Positions 1 through 11,680 of a stretch of 64,000 nt of DNA are shown here, one piece after another. Position 1 is the first letter of the stretch. Each line of letters begins with the position of its first letter. Source of the stretch: Centroberyx gerrardi (lineage: Eukaryota; Chordata; Actinopteri; Beryciformes; Berycidae); assembly GCF_048128805.1 (NCBI RefSeq), contig NC_135999.1:19241190-19305189 (forward strand), given 5' to 3'. The notes under the pieces were generated by a model. The model was not told the DNA's origin. It did no database searches and saw only the letters and a program-made list of their open reading frames with translations. The position numbers and the translations under genes are program-made.

Positions 1-316
1 AGACACAACAGACGAGTGGCTTTACTGTGCAAGATTCCCATCTATGGCCGGGATTAAGAGAGAAAAGACGGATAGACAGATATATAAAAGTAGAGGAGTG
101 TGGGAGTGAGCAGAAAAGATAATAAGCCACAGAGATCTTCTGAACCAGGAGCCAGTTGTGTTATTTTATTTTCTGCACTTTCACTGTTAGACTGCATAGA
201 TATAGGGTTTGGGTTAGAAGTCTGATCCTCTGAGAAAAGTGTGTGATAAATACATACATTTCATTACTATTTGTGGCTCTGTGCTAATGCATGAACATGA
301 TGGTGTGTGTTTTCAG

Positions 317-2058
317 GTGACTACGCCTTCATGGGGTCTCTGATCATTAAGGAGGTGGTGAATGAGCTGCTGACAAAAGGTCTGGACAACGCCAAGGTTC
401 TACTTCTCGCAGGCAGCAGGTCAGTTCAGCGTGTGTGTGTGTGTGTGTGTGTGTGTATTGTAGCAGCACTCCTTCAGTTTCTTAAAATGTGCAACTACTG
501 AGCTGAAGTCCATGCAAAAAGCAATGAGTGTGACGGGAATGAATCTCAAGAGACCAGTAACTCCATTTAGAACATTTAGTGAAAACAGACGGTCACAGAC
601 TAACAAGATTCATCAGTTGGCAATCATTTTGTTCTGTTGCTCCTTCTCACTCCAACTGAGTCTAATGATGGTGACATCAAACATAAAGGACTAAATGGAA
701 TGTAGTATACATAAGAAACTATAGGAAAATCTAATAATAATCCAACAAATATGACTATAGTACAATATCTAGTATTTCACTTAACATTATTTTCATTATT
801 TCAAATATACAAATCACAAAATATATCTCAAAATGTCTTTTCTTTTAGAATGGTTCTGCCATGTATGCGTCTGTTTGCTTCTCTGCTACTAAAAGATAAA
901 CACTAACACCCCAGTCTCGTCCTTCCTCCCACCAGCGCGGGCGGTACGGGCGTCCTGCTGAACGTGGACCACGTTGCCGAGCAGCTGGCGTCCCTGGGTC
1001 ACCCAGGGGTGCGAGTCCGGGGCTTGGCTGACTCCGGATGGTTCCTGGACAACAAGCAGTACAGATTTACCGACTGCCTGGACACCATCAGCTGCGCCCC
1101 AACTGAGGCCATAAAGAGGGGGATCAGGTAAGAGAGATGGGTAGACGATAGATGGCGTTAAAGAACAGATGGATGGAGGCAGGGAGGGATGAGGGAGTTT
1201 AGGAATATCTTCTGAACCAATTAGCTTTCATGTGATACTTTCCTGTTGGGCACAGTGGTGGAAAAAGTACTCAAATCCTTTACTTGAGTAGAAGTAGTAA
1301 TACCATAATGGAAAAATACTTAATTGAAAGTAAAAGTCCTGCATTCAAAAGTTTACTTTAGTAAAAGTATAGAAGTATTAGCAGTAAAATGTACTTAAGT
1401 ATCAAATGTAAAAGTACTGGTCCCTTTCCGAGTGTTAAATTATTGATGCATTAACCTGTAAGAAGTATTTTAACCTTATTCTGCAAAGTACCTAGTAACT
1501 ACAGCCGTCAGATAAATGTAGTAGAGTAAAAAGTACAATATTTCCCTCTGAAATGTAGTGGAGTAAACGTATAAAGTCTCACAAAATACTCAAATCAAGT
1601 GCCACTACCTCAAAATTGTACTTAAGTACAGTACTTACTGTACAGTACAGTAAATGTACTTTGTTACTCTCCACCTGTGGTTGTGCAGGTACTGGGGCGG
1701 GCTGGTGCCAGAAAACTGCAGACAAGCTCATGTGGGAGAAGAGTGGAACTGCTTCTTTGGATATAAAGTCTACCCCACGCTAAAAAGTGAGTGAGCGCGC
1801 ACAAGTGTTTTCTTAAAACGCTGATGTAGATGATGGAGGTGGAGATCGATGCTTCGCCAGATTTTAAACTCCAATTCACAATATGCGCTCCCTCCTGTCC
1901 AGGCCCGGTGTTCGTGGTGCAGTGGCTGTTCGACGAGGCCCAGCTGACGGTCGACAACGTCCACCTGACGGGACAGCCTCTGCACGAGGGCCAGTGGAGA
2001 TACATACAGAACCTGGGGCACGAGCTGAGGAGCACGCTGCGGGACGTACCGTAAGGCA

Positions 2059-2094
<36 letters not shown>

Positions 2095-3329
2095 TACATA
2101 TATACTGTACATACACACAAAGAAATGAATGTTTTGCTGACTGTTTGATTCTGTGTTTTGAACGGCAGGGCGATGTTTGCTCCAGCCTGCCTGTCTCATG
2201 AGCTCATTACCAGAACGTGAGTAAATTAAACATTAAAAACTTAGATCATCAAAACACTCTTTCGTAACACCTTATTTTTCAATAGTCCACTGTTGACTCT
2301 CCACAACATATCACTTGACTGTCAACAAGATTTGTCTCAACAGACAGGTAACATGTATTCAACCAACCACTATCTCAAGTGCTAATCAATGCTTAATCAA
2401 CTGAGTATCTGTTGACTATCAGCTGGGGAGAAAAACATTGCCACATATGGAATTGTTTCATGAGTCAGTTGCCTTACTGTCCCATAACCCTAACTTTAAC
2501 TAGAGCCAGGCAATAATTCAATCTTATCATTTATCATCTTTCAATAGAATTATATAGTGATTCAATAATATTGAGTTATCGTGATACATAATTCCCTTGT
2601 CTAAATTAATGATAAAAAGCACAGTAATTGAAATCTTGCACAAAATGACATCTGAAACAAATATTATTTGAAAAATAGAGTTTTATCATACTTTATATTA
2701 CCAAGCAGTTCAATGAGATGATCAATTTGATTATTTAACATGTGATTTTGCATATTAGCAAATATCGTTATATATAAATATTGAAATATTTTCTTTTGAT
2801 TATTGTGATATTACTTTTGTTCATATCTCCCAGCCCAAACTTTAACCAAGTTTTTTTTATGTGCCTAAACATAAACCTATATATTCTTGGGAGTCAGCAG
2901 TGGACTATCAAAATAAAATGATACCTGCTATCCTTTCTTACCTCTCGCTTCTACCCGCCCATCCTTCTGTCTTCATGTATCTGCAGCTACTGGATGGACA
3001 TTCAGGTGAAAGGAACCTCTCTGCCCAGAGCGCTGCATTGCTGGGACCGCAGCCTCCAAGACAACTTCCACATCAACAGTAGTCATGGCAACCACAATCA
3101 CCAAAACCACAAGGCCCCGCCCATGAGGGGCTGCCCTCTGCATTTGATTGACAGCTGCCCGTGGCCCCACTGTAACCCCACCTGCCCGACGATCCGTGAC
3201 CAGCTGACGGGACAGGAGATGAGCGTGATCCAGTTCCTGAAGCATTTGGGTTTCGACGTGCAGAAGATGGCCCAGCAGCAGGGGATGGACCCGGGGAAGC
3301 TACTGGGCATGCTCAATAACGGGAACTGA
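317..3329 (+). CDS. notum: Notum palmitoleoyl-protein carboxylesterase, 3' part
   Basis: Secreted alpha/beta hydrolase that removes the palmitoleate from Wnt proteins and so inactivates them outside the cell. Six exons are seen: 317-419, 936-1127, 1689-1786, 1903-2050, 2169-2216 and 2987-3329, all with GT-AG borders and matching phases. The product starts GDYAFMGSLIIKEVV and ends LGMLNNGN, closely following vertebrate NOTUM to its C-terminus. The nucleophile elbow GSSAGG is visible; the codon of the catalytic serine is split between the first two exons (AG|C). The acid lies in WLFDEAQLTVDN and the histidine in ACLSHE, as known for the family. N-terminal exons lie left of the window. An unusual Asn/His-rich insert (HGNHNHQNH) sits in the last exon. 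Which teleost paralogue (1a, 1b or 2) cannot be decided here. Confidence 0.95.
432..456. repeat. (GT)n microsatellite next to a notum donor
   Basis: Perfect GT run beginning about 12 bases after the splice donor at 420. It is one of many dinucleotide runs lying just inside introns in this window. Confidence 0.9.
1253..1679. mobile_element. hAT-like MITE abutting a notum splice acceptor
   Basis: Non-autonomous element of about 430 bases built of AGTACTT/AAGTACT-rich sequence common in fish genomes. The termini CAGTGGTGGA and TCCACCTGTG form short inverted repeats. The flanks GTTGGGCA (1245-1252) and GTTGTGCA (1680-1687) agree at 7 of 8 positions, as expected for an 8-bp hAT target duplication. 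The right flank runs into the acceptor AG (1687-1688) of the notum exon at 1689. No coding capacity is seen. The superfamily call is inference from the target-site length and ends. Confidence 0.7.
2060..2090. repeat. (AC)n microsatellite after a notum donor
   Basis: AC run starting about 9 bases downstream of the donor at 2051. Confidence 0.9.
2264..2925. mobile_element. MITE with ~35-bp inverted ends in notum intron
   Basis: The left end (TAACACCTTATTTTTCAATA, then GTCCACTGTTGACT) and the reverse complement of the right end (ATCATTTTATTTTGATAG, then TCCACTGCTGACT) match over about 35 bases. The two ends are separated by about 600 bases, part of which is a second, nested element at 2501-2837. 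No target duplication could be identified with confidence and the family is unnamed. Confidence 0.65.
2501..2837. mobile_element. Nested hAT-like MITE
   Basis: AT-rich unit with ends TAGAGCCAGGC and (reverse complement) TGGGCTGGGAG, like the common fish repeat that begins AGGGCTGGGCGATA. It is flanked by the direct repeat AACTTTAAC at 2492-2500 and 2838-2846, so it inserted into the MITE at 2264-2925 after that element was in place. Confidence 0.65.
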
Positions 3330-5478
3330 CAAGCTGAGTCACACTTTCTGTGACGTGCAGCACTGCTGGTGTATTCCCAGTAAGCCATTCTACAGAAAAT
3401 AAGACGGTGCTGAACAAAACTGAATGGAAGGCAACAGGAACATGGGAACAAAACTGAGAAAAACAACCCAGTTTCCAAAAGACTTCTTCTTCTTCTATCA
3501 ACAAACAAACAAACAAAAACATGAAACCAACTCAGCCTTTTGCAAACTGACTGGCGGACTTTGAAGTGACTGATCAGTTTATATTCTTGACTCAGATCCA
3601 ATCAAACCAGGATTATGTAAAAAAAAAAAAAAAATCATGTTTGAGGTGTTTAAATAGATGGGATCAATTGCTCCTTGGTTTTGTATAACTATCCTGGTTT
3701 TAAAGTATAGACAAAGATATATAGATATGTTATTATTGTGAAATCTACACAAATATATAATTAAATGCAGGTACAGTAGGTATATATATAAATATATATT
3801 AATGTGTACATGAAATGGAGACTGTCATAGTGTGTTTGAGTTTTTGATGGGAAAGCACTGGATTGAAAGTAACATCTCACAGATAATTGTAAGTATTCCC
3901 TCCAGCTACAATACTTGTGTGAAAAAAAGAGGAACGGAGATTTGTGGGGATTTGGTGCTCTCTTCTGTCGACTCTAAAAATCACATTCAGAAATCAATCT
4001 GTGGTGCTGTTGTCTCAACCTCTCACCCTATATGCTGCTTTTTGTTATTTGGAAAAAATGAGAATTCAATGGGTAATGTTTACTAATAAAGGTAACTATC
4101 TAATACAGGTACAAAGATTAAGTATTACTTTGTTCTTCAAGCCACTTTAAAGTGCTTGTATATTTATTTTTCTATTCAACATATCTTTGATGGGTGTTAT
4201 AGTCGAATAAAATGAGTAATTGTAGGTATGTTTCCGCATATTCCCTCCCTGTTTGTAAATGCATGTTCATAAAAAACTGTAAGAAAAAATATGTGTATGT
4301 TAATAGTACAAGTCATATTGTTTTTTTGTTTTTTTTGTTGAGTTTGATATTTGTAGAAAATATTTTCTTGTGCATGGCTAAGCATCAGCAGTGCTCACAC
4401 TTTACACGGACACTAATAAATACACAGTGAAGTGATAAAACATAATTTAATTACAAAAAGTATGTAAAAACTCTTAAAAACAAAGAGCATAAAGGTTAAG
4501 TCAAACAGAGGGACTGGAGCGGAGACCATTTCCTATATTAACAACACAGATGCCTACAGAACACCCACAACATCCACAGCTCAACTAGGCATACAGTTTA
4601 ACCTGATAAAAAACCAACTAATGATTTAAAAAACCCTTTTAAAATAACACTGTACAAAAAGACTAGACACTAAACCTTTTTTTGCACCAGAAATAAAATA
4701 ATAACCTATTTGTTCACAGTTGGTATGAAAGTGCTATTAGGAGAGATGAGTGAAGACCAGTTTCTTAAAACAGACAAGACACTTTTCGCCATCTGTCTTT
4801 TTGCATATTGAATCCTGCGCCGGCTGACACAGCATTTTCAAACTCAGCAACACAGCTTGCCTCTCAACGACAGTCCAACCACAGGGTGCGCTTGTGAAAT
4901 TCAGCTCGTAATTCTCTCCTCCACTCAATTTCTTTCTCTTGAGCCGTCAAATCCAATCGATCCAACTCACATTGCTCAGAATATTGGCCTTAAAAGCAAT
5001 TTTGTCCACCTTCACTTTAACGTCCTAAACGTAAGGTATTCCATCTCAAACAGTCCTCAGTACGAAGGGCAGTCACTGGTTGTTTCTTATATGGGATGTT
5101 GGCAGTGGCGTATTGGCACAGATCTCCATAATGCTTTAGTGAAATACTGCAGTTTCTCCATGATAGTGGTTTCACCACTCTGACTTTTCTACTCTCTGGT
5201 CCCTCCTCCACTTTATCCCCTCACTCTCCAAAGGCCCTGACGATATAAATACCAGGGGGATTTTAAATGTAACAAATAAATAAGACATGAGGATTGATTT
5301 TAAGGGAATTTCCGAATCAGAACAGTGGCAGGAGTGGGAGCATATCCAGTTTGCCTCCCGATTCTATTCCAATTATATCCACGCTGGTTTAAGAGGACAG
5401 GTTTCTCTGCTCAAATGCTCAAAAGATCTGCAAACCTCAGTGCACTGAGAAGCGGGGAGGCTCTTCTTTCTTGGGATC
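3330..5478. other. Convergent 3' untranslated regions of notum and tmc6
   Basis: No coding exon is seen. The left part is the presumed notum 3' UTR, with AATAAA at 4085-4090, 4206-4211 and 4415-4420. The right part is the presumed tmc6 3' UTR on the minus strand. An oligo-A run lies at 3620-3633. Confidence 0.7.
4415..4451. terminator. Facing poly(A) signals of notum and tmc6
   Basis: AATAAA on the plus strand at 4415-4420 would end notum. TTTAAT at 4446-4451 reads ATTAAA on the minus strand and would end tmc6. The two cleavage sites would fall in or past each other's signal, so the mature 3' ends probably touch or overlap. No experimental end is available. Confidence 0.5.
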
Positions 5479-6154
5479 TTAACAGGTAGAGTCCTAGAAA
5501 AAAAAAGATAATGCAAGACTATGATTGGATGGGACTGAAAGAGGAAGCCAGGGAGAGAAAAATACCCGCTGTTGCACAGATTTGCATTAGAACAGCTGTT
5601 GTAAAGCCGAGCAGCGGAGCGGTAAGGACTGACCTGGCTTGTGAGTCGGCGAGGGGAGCTGCGCTTCTGCTCGTGGATGGACTGGAGGCGAGTGATCAGA
5701 AACTTCTTATCCTCTCCCTCCTGAACACAGAGAAACAAACAGAGGGAGGTAAAGAGGAGGGTGGGATGGTGACAAAGTTAAACACTGGCTGTCACCAAGG
5801 ACAGATAAATGTTAGAGAAAAAAGAAGTGCAAAAGAGAGAGTAAGGGTGTAAGAGATCCATTGAGAGGCAGAGCAATAAAGGTGTTGTCTTACATTTTCT
5901 ATCTGCTCCTGTAGTAAGCTGATGATCTTCCTCTGACCGTCCACCACCTGCGAGTGGAAGTAGATGACTATCCTGATGGAAAGGAGAGACAAAGAGAGTG
6001 AATCAATATAACCAGCACTTGCCTATGCAACACAGCTCTTAATAATAACACAGTGTGATACTTTATTGAACCCCGTAAGTCAGCTACAGACCAGCGCCCT
6101 TAGAGCCGACACTGCGGCTTGAACCTCTGGTCTCTAATCACCGGGCTGCAGCAT

Positions 6155-6198
<44 letters not shown>

Positions 6199-6717
6199 CA
6201 CTCACAGAAAGATGCCTGCTGTCAGGAAAATGAAGAGAGGGTTTTCCACCAGGTAGGAGTGTGCCCAGGCCAGCCAGGACAGGTTGGGGTTGTCTTCTTC
6301 CAGCTGTTGCACCCAGATCTTCCCCGACTCGAACATGGTTTTGAGGCCACGGAACGGACCGCACGACGACGAGGGCGTGATACTGGTAAGAGGAAGGAAG
6401 GAAGGAAGGAAGGACAGAAGACAGGTGTTGAGTCTACATCTGCGACTGCCTTTGCTGTTAGGAGCATGTGTGCAGCGAGCGAGAGGAGAGATGAAACATG
6501 CCTGTTTTTCTACAGCAGGGTCGGTATGGGAAAACTCTAAATGTTTACAGCACATGGTCAAAAAAGCAATGTTGATTTATTTGATATACTGTAGCTAAGA
6601 TGAAATATAGCTAGGCAACAAGAAGTGAAAAGATCACAGGAAGTATTTGTGGAGGAAAATGTTAAGACTTAGAAGATGAGCAAACACTATTTGGTGCTGT
6701 AATAGAAACATGGCAAT

Positions 6718-6748
<31 letters not shown>

Positions 6749-7867
6749 AGAGAGTTCTCTGTTTATCACTATCACAGGGGGTCATTTGTGAGAACTGTTT
6801 TCCAAATCTCATTAGGGACATGATTCTTTTGCTAAGGTTAGGGATGAGTAAAGGGCATAAAATGTTATGTCAATAAAATGTCCACAGCACCAGAATGTGT
6901 GTGTGTGAATGTTTGTGTGTGTGAGTGTGTGTGTACCTCCACATGGTGTATGTGACACACACGGAGGCACCCAGGAAGGAGGGGAAGCAGAGCAGAGTGA
7001 TGAAGATGGTGGTCATCTGGCTGGCTCTGTACGGCTTCCTGGGAGCCTGGCAGTTCAGCATCAGGCTGCCCTACAGGGAGAAACAACACAGGCCGGGGTC
7101 AGAGGTCACCGCCTCCATCTCCATTCACCTACCGACAGTCAGAAACTCAGAGCTGAGACAGAGCAAGTTCAACATCAACCTGGCCATCAAACAGATGGGA
7201 AATAGTCGTAGCTGACATGGAGGGAGAAAGAAGGACGCAAAAGAAAGAAACACTAGTAGAGCAGTCAATATTTACATTTTTGACTGTCGAATCAGGGTTC
7301 TCCGGTTATAAGACGCCGATACCATTTGTAAACGACCCGACTGGTTGTCATTAAGATCATCTGACTTGTCATCTTGAGTGACCCATTTTTGGATCAAAAC
7401 GGTGACTGTCGCCGAAAGTTTACATCCCTGACTTTGAGTAGACCAAGGAGGCAGTTCAGCATCACTGGCCTAGAGAGAGTCGGGGTACCAGTACAGTACA
7501 ACAAGGGAGTCCACAATACCTTCTTAATATAGAAGAGCAGCAGGAGTTTGAAAATCTGTATTGCAGGCAGAAGAGGAGTGAAGAGAACACCCAACCTGAA
7601 AAGCACAACATTTTGTTTTCTATTGTATCTTATTAACTGGGTTCAAGCACAAATTCAAGTTAAATTAGCATCATTGTGTAAATATCCCAACAGTAAATTT
7701 TGTACCAGGCCAAGGCTTGTCCATAGATGAGTTCCAGGACGTTCCTGGCGATATCAAACACTGGTTTTCTACTCCTCTTCAGCACCTTCTCAGAAAACAA
7801 CCTGCAGACAGTGGGGGAGAGAGAAATGGGATAAGATGAAGGAAGAGAACAGAAAGAGATGGAGAGA

Positions 7868-7919
<52 letters not shown>

Positions 7920-9856
7920 GAGATTCATAGCCAAACAAGGGTTTCCCTGATGGTTGGAAGGAAAGAACCAGAGAGAATGACCTTTACTTAATGCAATCTG
8001 CTAAAATAGAAACATTTTCATGACCTTTAATCTGTGGGACTTTTTCCTATCACCAAGAAGATCAAGAGAGAGAGAGAGAGAGAGAGTTAGAGACAGCTTG
8101 TGAATGACCAACCTCCAGAGAAACTCTCCAAATAAGGTGTCCAGGCAAGTGAAGATGAAGTCCATGAGCAGGAAGCGATACAGCTCCTGGCCAACAAAAT
8201 TCTCCCAGCACTGGAGACAATATCATCAAAACAGACCACTCAGTCAGTCACAAAAGAAATACCATGCCAAGCAACACAAATTCAAATCACAAAGATGATA
8301 ACAATATTCTCAATAGAGCTGTGAGGAAAAGGTGTACAGTCTGGAAGAGCCAAAAGTCAAGTCTCATCATGCATTTTACCTGCAGGCCGAGAGTCTGACG
8401 ATCCACAGGCACTCTGCCCAGCCAGTGGTAGCAGAGGACGCCCAACACACTCACTTTCAACATCAGGTTTCTAGAAAACAGGCATCAAACCACAGGGTGA
8501 CAATCAACTTTGTACCTTCTTAGACTCCCAACATTAACTCTGTACTTCTAACATGCAGTTCCCCCGTCCATACCTGCAGATGGCGACATATGTGCGTATA
8601 CTGGGCGAGTCATACTCCTCCATCCAGGCTGCTGCGTTGAACAGGCCGGGCAGCAGCAGGTTGATGAGGGAAACCACCACAGGCAGAGCCAGCAGGCTGG
8701 CTTCCTCCGACAAGCGGTCTTTATTGCGGGAACGAACCCTTTCCTGGAGGTCCTGTCAGGGGGAGGGAGGGGAGCGAAAACAGAGGACAGTTAGACAGAA
8801 AAAGAAGCCAGATTTGTAATTGCAAATGAATACATAACTCATTTCCATGTTATGTCATGTTGTCCTGTCATCTTCCTGGTAAACTAAAAACAATGAACCT
8901 GCCAAGAATAGAATCAGGTACTGTGTGGTATATTCAATTAAGAGACAAGCGCAGATTAGTTTTAATTTAAAATATTTACAGAACTAAGCGGGTGTTTTGA
9001 TTTTGGACCCTGGATACACCCTCCCTCACCTTGTGCATGAATTCAGAGAAATAGTAAACGGCTAGCGCGCAGGAAACGGTGCTGCCAATACAGATAGCCC
9101 AGGCCAGGCCATGAACCATCAGTCTCCACAGTCTCTGGCTCATTGTCTTCTTGACATGCTTATGAGTCACCTCCGCCAGCAGCTCCTGGAGAGGGGGAAA
9201 GAGGAGAGAGATGAAGGGGAAAGAGAAGAGAGACGAGGGGGAGAGAGAGAGAGACGAGGGGAAAGAGGAGAGAGACGAGGGGGACAGCGGAGAGAGACAG
9301 GCAAGAGAGATGAGGGGGAGAGAGAGAGAGACGAGGGGAAAGAGGAGAGAGACGAGGGGGACAGCGGAGAGAGACAGGCAAGAGAGATGAGGGGGAAAGA
9401 GGAGAGAGACGAGGGGGGAGGAGAGAGGAGAGAGGGGAGAGAGACGATGGGGAAAGGGGAGAGAGACGAGGGTAAAGAGGAGAGAGAGAGGGGGAAAGAG
9501 GAGAGAGACAAGGGGGAGGAGAGAGGAGAAAGGAGAGAGAGACGATGGGGAAAGGGGAGAGAGAGGAGGGGGAAAGAGAAGAGAGAGGAGCGAGAAAGAG
9601 GAGAGAGACGAGGGGGACAGGGGAGAGAGATGAGGGGAAAGAGGAGAGAGACGAGGGGGAAAGAAGAGAGGTAATGTGACAGAGAAAACAGGGTGAGCGG
9701 CATGAGAGAAAGAGAGGGCGGGGCATTGGGAGGGAGGGACAAAGAGAAGGAGTGAGGGATGAAGAAGGAAAAGAATGCATTAGTTCATCACATTCCTGTC
9801 GGCCAATTATGTTCCCAACAGTGACAGGGAGGGAGAGAGAGAGAATGTGCTTTCCT

Positions 9857-9892
<36 letters not shown>

Positions 9893-11641
9893 CTTGAGTT
9901 GGGTGCAGATGTTCTCAGACATGAGTTTGACAGAAGTCTTCTTGATGACTTTGAAGTCCCAGGAGCAGAAGGCCTTCACAGCCAGTAAACCATGGGACTT
10001 GTCAATGCGGAAACTCTGGCCGAACGACTTCGACATGCTGTTGGATCGATCGCATATAAACATGTACATATATATATAACATAAGCCAGATCATTTTCAA
10101 TGTAAAGCCCTTTATGTTTAAAATAGTCCATGTTTCGAGGTACATTTTCATGTTCAGTATGGTCTAAATGCATCCCTCAAAAGACACACTGTACCTGTAC
10201 ACAAGGATGATACATGTGATGAAGAAGGCCATTCCTATGGTGAAGAAGTAGGCGAGCGGCATGTTGTAGGAGAGGCCCTGCGACGCACAGTCCAGCCCGG
10301 TTCCATTGGACACAGAGAAATTCTGCCCTCTGCCATCGTCCCTGCAGCTCTTACGCAGCATAAAGTTTGAGTAGTAGCCGTAGTACATCACCGAGTCCGA
10401 GAAGTAACCCTGAGACAGGGAGAGATGGAAAAGACGCTCATTTGTGTGATAACAGAGCTTCCGGTTAATCCATTCTATAATAAGTCTGCTGGCTCATATC
10501 GATACACGGGCCATCCAGGTTCTTGTAGGGGACAGGCAACCTAAATATCTCTATTTTGGCTCGGAATCTACAAATGGGGGATGAGTATGTACCTTGCTAA
10601 CATATGTATTTTTCCTGATTTTTGTTTCACTTAGCCCCACCTGCTTGTGTTTATTTATAGCTAAGGACTGCTATGTTACGATTATATAGTTCATAGTTTA
10701 TCACACATCAAGAAAGTGGCTGAACTTGATATGCAAACTTAAACAAAAAAGAGTCGTCACACACTTGTCTCTTAACCTGCATCGGAGCTGTAAGTGTGTG
10801 GCGACTCTGTTAGGCTTGTTAAACCCCGTTGGCCTGCACCTCCCCAATACAGCTATGCGTTTCTTTCCTTTTTTCATGAACTTGATATGCAACTACTCAC
10901 CCATTGTGTAGTGAGTGTTTATAAAAACATAAAGCCTAAAGTGTCTTTGAGAGGTATTGTGATAATGTATTACTGCAGCACACCGGTGCTTACCTCTCCA
11001 GTGAGGAGCTCCAGCCCAGTGAAGGGGGCTCGTCCCTCAGGCAGCGGGGCCGGCGGGTGCACAGCCTGGGGCAGCACCAGGAACGCACCGATCACCAGGA
11101 ACAGAAAGAGGTTGAAGAAGAGGAGGGTCTTCAGGAAAAGGAAGTACGAGAGGACGCCAGTGCCGAAACGCCCGCTCACTCTCTTGAGCGGCACCTGCCA
11201 CAGCTGGAGGGAGTGCAGGAAAGACAGCCAGCTGTACCAACTCTGTCTCGCAGCCTGGGGGAGAGAGAGAGAGAGAGGGGGGATGTGATTCATGTGATTC
11301 CATGTAACTGAATATCATGGTAATTATGTGGAAAATAATTGCCTAAGAGAATTCTGGCAATCAAACATTATCATACTGTATTGTATAGTGTTGTATAGGA
11401 GAATAGAAATGGTGAAACTTTTCCATTATCTACTAAAATTAGTCACAGTTTAGCAGTACAATTCCAGGCAGATTGCCAACTTGTGTTTGTGTTTGTGTGA
11501 GTCTGAAACTTGTGACTCACACTCGGAGAGCCATAAATGCTTGGGCAACCAGACGATTACAATGCCTAGATAACAACAACTACAGGAAACACCCACTGAC
11601 ACCCAATTACAGCCTCAAAGAGGAATGTGTTGTGCAGGCTG

Positions 11642-11680
<39 letters not shown>

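Noticed and set aside
1664-2199. Minus-strand open frames of 107-150 codons
   Set aside because: They run antisense across two notum exons and through an AC repeat; they are shadows of the coding frame.
9111-9780. Long open frames (up to 206 codons) on both strands
   Set aside because: They consist of the polypurine/polypyrimidine repeat and encode only Glu/Arg/Gly or Ser/Pro/Leu runs.
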